NCBI GenBank assembly: GCA_002778195.1
Contig: PCDI01000018.1
Span: 383,283 to 447,282 of the forward strand
Direction: 5' to 3'
Origin: Raffaelea ambrosiae
Lineage: Eukaryota; Ascomycota; Sordariomycetes; Ophiostomatales; Ophiostomataceae
Length of the DNA stretch: 64,000 nt
Below the pieces are notes generated by a model, which saw nothing but the letters and a program-made list of their open reading frames with translations, was not told the DNA's origin and searched no databases. Shown in pieces: positions 43,928 through 52,762 of the stretch. The translations under genes and the position numbers were made by a program. Within the stretch, counting starts at the first letter, position 1. Each line of letters begins with the position of its first letter.

Positions 43928-45885
43928 TTACAAGGCATACACAAACTCGATGTTCTCCCGGTCCGTCAGATCAAAGAACTCCTGGCCCTCGACCTTTTGG
44001 TAACCCGGCTCGGCCCGGATGAGCGCCTTGCGTGCGTTCTCCTTCTTGCACCACCAGTAGATGAACAGGATGTCGATGCCGCAGATGACGAGACACACGA
44101 GGATGGTAATCTCGGCGGGGCGGTAGTTGGGCGCGTCCTTGGCGCGGAAGGTCTGGGGTCCGATGATGTTGCCGACGCAGTAGGCGATCAGGTACATGGC
44201 GGCGACGGTGGTCTTCTTGGTCCAGCCGGCAATGTTGGTGGAGATGAGCGAGAGCAGGGCGACAAACGGCGCGGGTAGGGCGGTGGTGAGATAAAATCCG
44301 ACGAGGCGGCCGATCTTGTGGTCGTTGTTGAGGCAGACGACCAGAAGCATGCCGAAGAAGGCAATGAAGAGGAAAACCAGGGAGGTCAGCTAGGGGAGAA
44401 TGTCAACACTCAGACGTACACATACAGAGAGAGAGAGAGAGAGAGAGAACGCTTACCAGTCGGTTGTGGAATCGATCGCCGAGGAGACCCCAAACAACGA
44501 GGGTGATGACCTCAACGGCACCACTGGGGGTGCCGAGAAGCAGAGACTGTTCATTGGTGAAGCCGAACGACACGATGAGCTGGGAGAAGAAGTTGCTGAC
44601 ACCGCCTAGAGTGTGAAGTTAATACTTAGTAAGCGAGGAGAGAATTGGAGGCAGACCGAAAAGGAAGGAGCACGGAGAGGACGGAGAAAGGGAAGGAGCG
44701 GATTGCAAGCAACAGGACCTCCAGCAACAGGACCTCCAGCAACAGGACCATCAAGACCACTCACCATTGGGAATATCGGCCACGAGACTGTAAAAGACAA
44801 ACGCCCAGACCATGGGATCGGTCATGGCCTCGCGGAACTGGTACCACTTGAAGTGCTTGTTGCCGACGCCCTGCTGGTTCTTGCGGATGCGATGGATGGC
44901 CTGGGCGCGCTCGCGTTCGGTCAGGAAGCGGGCGTTGAGCTGGCTGTCGGGCATGAAGTAGAAGAAGGCGCAGCCGAGTAGGGCGGTGAAGAAGCCGATG
45001 ACAAGGAACAGCATCTGCCAGGACTTGATGTTGTGGCCGAGTGGGTGCTTCTCGGTGCCGACGGCGATGCCGTAGGCCATGAAGCCGCCGAGGATCTGAC
45101 CGACGCCGTTGAAGCTGAACCAGATGCCGACGCGGGCGCCCTGCTCGTGGATGGTGTACCACTGGGAGGTAAAAAGGGCGAAGCCGGGGCTGACGGCGGC
45201 TTCGAAGACGCCGAGGAAGAAGCGGACGACCATGGCCTCGGTGAAGTTGTGGACGGCGGCCATGCAGCAGAGGACGAGCCCCCAGAGGACGACGTTGGCG
45301 GCAGACCACTTGGCGAGGGGCAGCATCTGGAGGAGACGGTTTGTGGGCCATTCCCAGGCGAGGTAGCCAAAGTAGAACATGGAGCCGACCCAGGAGTATT
45401 GGGTGCCGGAGATGTGTGTATCCGTCTTGTGCGATTGTTAGTAAGAGAAGCGAGCGAGGCGAGGAAAGAATTAGACGGGCGAAAAGAGGAGTGAGAAGAC
45501 GAGCGAAGCGAGGAAACAAAACGAGCGGAGCGAGGACAAAACATGCCTTGAGGCCCATGACGGAGGCGTAGGAGACGGTGGTCTTGTCGAGGTAGTTCAT
45601 GCCGTAGACGATGCACAGCAGGGGCATGAGATGCCAGTCGATCTTGCGGAGGAGGCGCTTCTCCTCCTCGGGGGTCATGTCGAGGGAGCCGTTGGCAGCG
45701 TGGAGCTCGAGGAAGCGGAAGGCCTCGTCGGCGTCGCCCTTGCGCTCCTCGAGGACGACATTGGAGACGGTGCCGGAGAGGCGGTTCTCGAGATCATTGT
45801 CTCCTGCACCGGTTTCTGCCACGTCCATAGGGACGGCCTTTTTCTCGTCGCTCGCAGCAGCGGCGGCCGCAGAGACGTCGGCCAT
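43928..45885 (-). CDS. MFS transporter, allantoate permease (Dal5-like) family
   Basis: Four exons on the minus strand: 45885-45547, 45425-44765, 44605-44457 and 44389-43928, giving 536 residues. Introns 2 and 3 are GT-AG. Intron 1 appears to be GC-AG (CTCAAG|GCATGT ... TACTAAC ... CACAAG|ACG). The protein has a cytosolic acidic N-terminus and about 12 membrane segments. Typical blocks of the anion:cation symporter/Dal5 branch are LMPLLCIVYGMNYLDKTTVS, YSWVGSMFYFGYLAWEWPTN, FLGVFEAAVSPGFALFTSQW, GVSNFFSQLIVSFGFTNEQS and AMYLIAYCVGNIIGPQTF. Members import allantoate, ureidosuccinate, dipeptides, nicotinate or similar anions, and the substrate here is unknown. Two tandem repeats lie in introns (44427-44449 GA; 44709-44750 15-mer). 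The first exon start fits the Met followed by Ala/Ser/Asp-rich tail. Confidence 0.9.
44709..44750. repeat. 15-bp tandem repeat in MFS intron 2
   Basis: Nearly three copies of AACAGGACCTCCAGC inside the second intron of the MFS gene. Confidence 0.85.
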
Positions 45886-45897
45886 GGCGTGCGTGTG

Positions 45898-45930
45898 TTG
45901 TGTGTGTGTGTGTGTGTGTGTATGTGTGTG
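45898..45930. repeat. (GT)n microsatellite in the MFS 5' flank
   Basis: A GT dinucleotide run ending in TATGTGTGTG, immediately upstream of the MFS start codon on the minus strand, followed by GA repeats. Confidence 0.9.
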
Positions 45931-47218
45931 TCAGAGAGAGAGAGAGAAAGAGAAGAGAGGCGGATGGAGAACAAGAACAAGGACCGTTTGTGTAAGTGTT
46001 CAGGCAAAGTCTGGGTTCGACGTCAGACGACTTGTAAGCGGGTTGGGGATCCCCGCACAGATGCACTTTGGACACTATTGCACAAGAGAAACGACAAAAG
46101 AGAAGAAAGCAAGGATCGCCAATGCCACTGGTGGCACTCTACGCGTACTATTATAGAAAATGGGGGAAGTGAAGAAGGGGGAGAAGAAGCAGGGCGGAAT
46201 TGTTCTAGTGACAAAAAGGCCAAAGCACCGGGTTGCTACCATGAATATACCCAGGAAAACGGGAGCTGGTAGCATTGCCTTAGTTGGGTAGGTACGAGTA
46301 ACTACACCGTCGGATGATAGGGGAGGGGGGGGGGGGGGCGGGAAAACATGGAGGGTAGGGTTCGATGCAGGACGACTGGCGTGGTTGTTTGGTTGTTCCC
46401 AGGGTTCCAGCAGAAACACCCAAGCTTTTGCAGGGCCCCCAAGAGACCCAAAGATAACCAGGATCGGCAAGGGTGTGTTGTTGATCAGCAAAGTATAAGA
46501 TGGGGTACAGTGTCAACCGGGCGAGCTGTCAAAGTCTCCCATCCGGAAAACGGCATGGCATGCGTCTTTTGACTCTGTTGACTTTTGTGTTCTCCAAGTC
46601 CTTCCAAACCTACGCTTCTGACCAAGTCTCGAGAGATTTTTGTCTTGCCACTCTGTTGAAGTCGATCTCGGCTTGCATGTCCTGTCTCCGAGTTCCTGCC
46701 TCCGAGTTCCTGCCTCCGAAGATCCTACGAACCAATACTCCAGCCAGCACAACTCTCCCCCCTCGCACACACACGCTCTCTCCCATCCTCGTCTACCAGG
46801 AGTTTCTTATCTAGCCCGGTCGTTTGGGTAATTGGAGTACGGTGTAAGCTGTCCCTCTCCCAAACAGAACGGCCAACAGACAAATCGGGAAATCGGCCGG
46901 TCGTGTCGCGTCGACGAGACTATCCCTTTCTATCTCTTTTTTTTCATTTTTTTTCAGCTTATTTTCTTTCCTGTAGTTTATTTCGTTCTGTAGGCTCCCT
47001 CCTTAGCATTGTGATCAAAGAGAAGGGGAAAAGAAGAACATGGCCCAGGGCTTGGTTTGAGCCGACAGGGGTGGCCTTGCGCCAAAAAAGGCATCGAGAG
47101 AGATCGAGCCCAGTTCGCTCTACCATCCGCGTGGAGCTCCATCGAAGCACGAGGCGAGAGGGAGAAGCCAGGCAGGACAAGGGCAAACTACAGATACGGT
47201 GCGCCCCGTTGGTGTGTG

Positions 47219-47256
47219 CGTGCGTGCGTGCGTGTGTGTGTGTGTGTGTGTGTATG
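47219..47256. repeat. GT/GC dinucleotide microsatellite
   Basis: TGCG units followed by a GT run in intergenic DNA. Confidence 0.9.
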
Positions 47257-48358
47257 TGCGTGCATGCATACGCCCAAAAAGGTGTGGTGACTTGGATACA
47301 GGTGCTTACAAAACACTGTCTAGGTTACCGGCCGACGGAGTGGATTGTGGCAGAGAACAACAAGTAAGGGGTGGTGGCGATGCCGCCCGTACGGAGCTAC
47401 CATGAAGGGTGACATGGCGGGAGACCAGACGCAGGGCAAGTGCATAGTAGGAACGATAAAGACAGGGCACAGGACACACGTGTGACAGGCCCAGCACGGC
47501 TCCAGGGTATTGGAAGCGGAAAGAGGGACACGGGACATGCAATGTCCCAGCTGAAGAAAAGAAACCTGGGGGCCAGGGCTGGGCGGTGTCCAGACAGAGA
47601 CAAATACGAGCAGCGAGTAGAGAGAAGATGAAAAGACATCGCCAGATCTTGCGGTGGCTCGCTATTCTTCTCCGTTGGGTCAACTCCACGGCGGGGACAG
47701 AATTGGGGGGGGGGGGGGCAACCGGTTTTTTTTACCCAAAGAGGCAAGGGATCTTAACTGCAGCAAGAAGGACGTTTCTGGTGGGCATTTGCGCGGGCGT
47801 GCTTTTGCAATGGCCGGGTCCGCTATGGGGTCGAAAAACAAAAAGCCAGACGGAGCTCCCCTGTGCGGGGGAGATGGCCTGTTTGGTGGATATGGAGGAC
47901 GACTCACTACTTCATAGTATGTACGAGGAGTGCTTGGAGTCTACCGTGTATCTTACGAGTACGAGCAGTTGATAGCTGGGCGGACTTTCTGGTGGATCGC
48001 CTGTCGGACTCGTGTGTCGACCTGCTTGTGGGTTCTCTGGGCACGGCTCCGGTGGTACATACTATGTAGTACTCGTACTTGATGACTACGACCATTGACA
48101 GGCAAAGTGTGCGAGATAGCCATGCGCATGAGAGAGAGAGGGGGGAACGGTTGTCAACGGCCAAGCTGCCACGAGATGCACCAGGCGCTGCAGTTCCAAA
48201 GTCGAAAAACACGCCGGCCAACTCTGGAAAGATCTCGACGAGGTGTTGGGCAGGGGTAGCATCTTACGAGCCGTGTGGCAAATCAAAGAGAGAAAGAAAA
48301 AGCCGCTCGTGCAGAGGCCGACCGTTGGCTGGGGAGAGGAGAGGCTTTTTTTGAAATA

Positions 48359-48420
48359 GAATCAAAGAATCAAAAAATCAAAAAATCAAAAAATCAAAAA
48401 AGCAAAAAAGCAAAAAATGC
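48359..48420. repeat. 9-bp tandem repeat AATCAAAAA
   Basis: Six to seven imperfect copies of AATCAAAAA, with AAGCAAAAA variants at the 3' end. Confidence 0.9.
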
Positions 48421-49251
48421 AGGGTGTCTGCGCGAACCGGCAAGGCCAGCAAAAAGAAACCATGGCCAGGTGAGGGGAAGAGTGGCAAAACACAAATATA
48501 CGTGCTGGGCCCGGGAGTGGTTTTCGGGAAGTGCACTGGTCGCTGTGGCAGACGGTGAGGAGAAGCAGAGAAAGGGGGTTCGCTCGTCAGCTCGGCATGA
48601 GGAGATGGAGGCGAGGCGGGCGACGCGACCAGCCCGAGCAGCCCGAGCAGGGCATGCAAAATGCGGCACGGTGGAAGCCAGGACGTACCATGCGAACGGC
48701 GGTCCCCAGCGGCAGAGATAAGCGTGGTTGGGGGGGGGTTGACGTATGTACTAGTTCGATAGTAGTTATTATATGGGGGGCGTAGAAGATTGTGCGATAT
48801 CGCGAGCAGAGATAGACGATGTGGGTGTGTTGATTTTACCAAAGCCATTTACAAAGACCGTTGCAGCCGATCGCGCGCAGCCACGGGCGGTGACCAGGCC
48901 CAACTGGTCTTTGCTGCGTCCAGCCCTAGCCTTGCTCTGCTTGGGGTAGCCGCCGTGTGCAGAGTACGCGTAGCCTGGCACGCGAGTGTCTGCTTTCATT
49001 CGATTGCTTTCGGTTTTGCTACGATGTATGTATTCCGCCTGTCTTTTCTCTCTGGGAGTGTCTGCCTGGAGTGCTGCTCACAAACCAAGCCACCAAAAGC
49101 TTGTCTCCTGCTAGCTCCACACGTTGCTCTGCTTGTCTGTCTGTTTTTCCACTGCGAGTCGGCCTGGCCATAGCTCCTGTTGTCTTGGCCGTCAGCCTGG
49201 CCTCTTGGCCTTTTTGCTTGTCTCGTCGACACAAGAAGGGGACCAGAAACA

Positions 49252-49306
49252 GCCAGAAACAAGAAAGAAAAGCCAGAAACAAGAAAGAGAAGCCAGAAAC
49301 AAGAAC
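49252..49306. repeat. about 20-bp tandem repeat GCCAGAAACAAGAAAGARAA
   Basis: Two to three imperfect direct copies of a purine-rich unit in intergenic DNA. Confidence 0.85.
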
Positions 49307-50728
49307 AAAGAGTTCCAGAAAATTCCAAAGCTGAAAGAATCCGTCAATGGAAAGTACCGTGCGTGGACTGTTGGTATGCGAATTCCAGGACCCCCAACCT
49401 CAGCAATCGCAAGACCCGGAGTGCGGCCCAAAAGCGGCCAGAACCTCACTAAGAAATACACCGCATGCATTTGACGTGGACTGGGGAAAGCGGAGCTGGT
49501 TTGGACCCTCCTACAAGTGTGTGCTTATTAATCAATACCCCTGCGATAAGAGCCACTGGTGAGATACTTCCCTTGCACGCGTAGGACTGGTTTGTACGCC
49601 GTCTTCCAAACGCAAAGTCTATCAAAATGACAAAAGGACCAGGCGCGTCACCCAAATCGGGTCCTGCGATAAGAACAAACAAGGGGATGCAAAATTTGTC
49701 ATGGAAAGCGAGTGGTGGACGATAACAGTGAGAGGGACGAATGACGAGGAGGCACGGGAAACCAAAGTACTGGCCGATAACCTTAAAATAAGGAAGCACG
49801 GAAGACGCTGATAAGAGGGAACACAACGAGTCACTCGCAGAAACTAGCCAGGACCGCCACTCGGACTGGTTTCCCGACCCCGGAACGGCGAGGCCGGGCG
49901 CCTTCTACGGACGGAGGTTGTAACTATCTGTGCGAGGACGAGCATCGGGCGAGGATCGTGCTGCAGAGCAGCTAGCAAGGGGGGCTAGAGCTCCAGTTTC
50001 TCGGACCTTTGCGACGGCGCAGCCAAGACCGGTTCCTGCCAAAATGCTGGGCATCTGGTGATGTGACGAATTCCCCAGGCTTCAACAGCCGGGATCGGCA
50101 TGTCCGAACAAGGCACTTCTGCAGCCAAGATGTGAAAGGAAAAGAAGAGGAGAATGAATATCAAAAAGGTGGCGTTGAAAGCAATTTTCGATGCGAGTCT
50201 AACTACTGACTCCGTGCCTAGTGATGCTTGCATACCAAGATAAGCAGCCACAAACACCCACAACAACCATCTCAACGGGGTAGGGCAAGACGCAACCGCT
50301 ACTGCTCGGCAACACCCTCGGAACACGGCACGCCGGCGAGCTCGGCATCTCGACAAGGCTGGCGCGGGTGGGCCGGGCTGGCAGGACGGACGGCTCGAAC
50401 TCTGACCAGACTCTGCGTGCGGATCGGTCCCGGTGAGAGCGGGGCTGGCTGCTGGTCTAGTTTTGGCAGGTTCCGTTCGCCGATCGTTCGCAGGCTGGCG
50501 TGGACTGGGAGAAGGCCTTGGGAACGCTTTTGTTGTATTTTCATGCGATGGTCTATTCTACATTGTGTGCAGCTGCACAGACAGCTCCTAGTCTGGTTCC
50601 TTCTATCGTACAATGGGGGGTCTGGCTTGTATATGCCCTCTCGTGTGGCGTCGTGGGTGATCTTCCTCCCTCTGTATGCTCCACCTCTGGAGGAAACTGG
50701 CGGCCACCAACAGGCACGGGAGGTCCCT

Positions 50729-52762
50729 CTAAAAGTGGCCACCTCCGATGGCCTCCAGTCTCGGTCTCGGCCGCTCAGCGGCATTCGGAAGCTGGTCCCC
50801 CGGATGGGCCTCGGGCTTGGCCTCGGGCTTGGCCTTCTTCTTTGGCTGTGGCTCGGGCTGTGGTGCTGCCCCTGACGTTGCCGCGGCCGTTGCCTTTGCC
50901 TCGGCCCTTGCCTCGGCCTTTGCCGCTTTCTCTGCCTCTGCCCTTGCCTCTGCCTCTGCCCTTGCCTTCGCCTTGTCCGCTTTCCTTTCCATCTTTGCCT
51001 CCTTTGCCTTTGCCCTTTTCTTTTCCTTCCTCCTTGCCTTGGCCGCCGCCTTTGTCGCTTCCTTGGCCGCCGCCTTGGCCGCTTCCTTTTCGTCTAGCTC
51101 CGGCTCGGCTGGCGACAGCTTCCACGCGCTATGGGGGGCCCCGCGCTCCTCCAGCGCGGCAAAGGGATCCGGAGCAGAGTCGTGGTCGTCTCCCATGCGC
51201 CAGAACTCCCCGCTCTTCCCCCGCCACTGTCGCTGTTCCGCCTTTCTCTGGGTCCGCAGCAGTTGGGCTTCGAGCTTGTCTCGCAGCTTCTCTTTCTGTT
51301 TCGCGGCCTCGAGGGACAGCATGTCCTTCTGCTGCGGCGTCATGGACGACGCGACCGAGCTCAGCGACAGGTCGCGCAGCATGCGCGCCCAGATGAAGTC
51401 GGGGTTGATCGACTGTCGGATGCGGTGGGCATGGCGGAACGGACCGTGCCAGTCGCCGCCGTCCGGCGTCCGGAACGGGCCCGGCGGCGCGCCGCGGACC
51501 TTGATCAAGGCGCCGGCCTCGGCAAACGGCCCCGCGCGCGACTTTTTGAAGACGCCCTTGCGGAAGATGTGGCCAAAGGCCCGCTTCAGGTCGTTCTTGG
51601 ACTGGCGCAGCGCGTCGACGAGCACGAGCAGCAGCAGCGCGCGCAGGCAGAAGTAGGCGTCGTTGCCGGCGGCATGGAGCCCGCCCGACTTGATGCCCAG
51701 CGACGCGAGCAGCCGCTGCAGGCTGAACGGGCTCAGGAGGTTGAGCGCGGGCGGCGCCGCCTTGAGCGTGTCGACGATGCCGACGACCTTGAGGTGGACG
51801 CCGGCGTCCTGCAAAAACTTGACGTCCGTCTCGCCGCCGCCGTGGCACACCAGGACGACGTCGCGGTCGTCGGCGCCGACCAGGCCCTCCAGCCGGGGCT
51901 TCAGCTCGCTCAGCGAGATGGACTCGCTGGCGCCAAACAGGAAGCGCTCCGAGGCCCGCTGGATGTACTCGGACTCGCCCACGGTGAACTGCCAGCACTG
52001 GATCAGGTCGTTCAGGCGCTCCTGGTAGTTGCGGTGCAGCTGCAGGTGCCGCTCGGCTCGTTCCGCGTCCTGTTCCTTTTGGCGACTGCGCCGCGCCAGC
52101 TGCATGGCCCAGGTCTCGTCTCGCTGCTCGGACCGCCCGTACTGCCTCCTATGCCTGTCTTGGTGCCTTTTCTGCGTGTGCAGCCGCTCCTTCTCCTCGA
52201 GCTCGGCTCCCGTGATCCGGATGTGCTCCACAAAGGTCCGCATGTCCAGAACGGACACGCCCAGGTGGAACTCTTGGTCCGCAACATTCTTGTCGTAGTC
52301 CTCCCTCCGCATGTCCACGTCCACAGCCACGAGCAGGACGTCGCGCGCATGGATCATCTTGCCGAGCGGCTTGCCAAACTTGGTCGGCAGCGACTCGTAC
52401 CGCGGCGCCGGGTCGCTGGTCCGGCCGTAGCCAAAGATGTGCCGGACCGCTCGGATCTCGTACTGCAGACGCTCCTTGGGGGGCAGGTACGGGCTGACCT
52501 CCCCCGTCTCAGGCACGGTCAGGCCCAGCTCCTCGATACGCGGTCCCGCGGAGACCCGGCGCAGCGGCCCGGCCGAGAACCGGCGGCGGATGGCGGGCAG
52601 TGGCGTCCCCCATCTCGTAGGCGGCGGCACGGAGAGCACATGCCGCGCTGCTGTGGTGGTGGTGGTGGTGGTGTCTCTGGCGGCAGCCAAGCGGCGCCCA
52701 GAGGAGGAAGACAGACGAAGAAGGAGAGGAGAAGAAAACCGGCTCAGGGGCGGGCCCCTCAT
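50729..52762 (-). CDS. Gfd2/YDR514C-like DEDDh exonuclease-fold protein, possible mitochondrial presequence
   Basis: Single exon, 677 residues. A ribonuclease-H-like DEDDh exonuclease core is visible: VLLVAVDVDMR (D148/D150, where most members have D-x-E), VLVCHGGGETDVKFL (D313) and GLHAAGNDAYFCLRA (H363/D368). It resembles the C-terminal domain of yeast Gfd2 and Ydr514c, whose biochemistry is poorly known. The core is split by a charged helical insert (about 185-250). The C-terminal about 200 residues are a highly charged Ala/Lys/Glu coiled-coil-like tail with K-A-K-A and A-E-A repeats. The chosen start (52762) gives an N-terminus rich in Arg, Leu and Ser with no acidic residue until about position 30, typical of a mitochondrial targeting sequence. 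The upstream in-frame extension to 53212 contains a poly-Lys run and is not credible. Exact function unknown. Confidence 0.75.
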   Translation of the reverse strand: MRGPPLSRFSSPLLLRLSSSSGRRLAAARDTTTTTTTAARHVLSVPPPTRWGTPLPAIRRRFSAGPLRRVSAGPRIEELGLTVPETGEVSPYLPPKERLQYEIRAVRHIFGYGRTSDPAPRYESLPTKFGKPLGKMIHARDVLLVAVDVDMRREDYDKNVADQEFHLGVSVLDMRTFVEHIRITGAELEEKERLHTQKRHQDRHRRQYGRSEQRDETWAMQLARRSRQKEQDAERAERHLQLHRNYQERLNDLIQCWQFTVGESEYIQRASERFLFGASESISLSELKPRLEGLVGADDRDVVLVCHGGGETDVKFLQDAGVHLKVVGIVDTLKAAPPALNLLSPFSLQRLLASLGIKSGGLHAAGNDAYFCLRALLLLVLVDALRQSKNDLKRAFGHIFRKGVFKKSRAGPFAEAGALIKVRGAPPGPFRTPDGGDWHGPFRHAHRIRQSINPDFIWARMLRDLSLSSVASSMTPQQKDMLSLEAAKQKEKLRDKLEAQLLRTQRKAEQRQWRGKSGEFWRMGDDHDSAPDPFAALEERGAPHSAWKLSPAEPELDEKEAAKAAAKEATKAAAKARRKEKKRAKAKEAKMERKADKAKARAEAEARAEAEKAAKAEARAEAKATAAATSGAAPQPEPQPKKKAKPEAKPEAHPGDQLPNAAERPRPRLEAIGGGHF

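Larger units (their letters stand above)
45886..50728. other. gene-poor intergenic region (4.8 kb)
   Basis: No supported gene. Frames up to about 200 codons exist on both strands but overlap and carry no recognisable domain. The region holds (GT)n tracts at 45898-45930 and 47219-47256, tandem arrays at 48359-48420 and 49252-49306, G runs, and TACTCGTA-type motifs at 46293, 47954 and 48070. Confidence 0.6.

Noticed and set aside
46350..46385. Possible tRNA B-box (GGTTCGATGC)
   Set aside because: No A-box or cloverleaf-compatible stems upstream. The flank is a G homopolymer.
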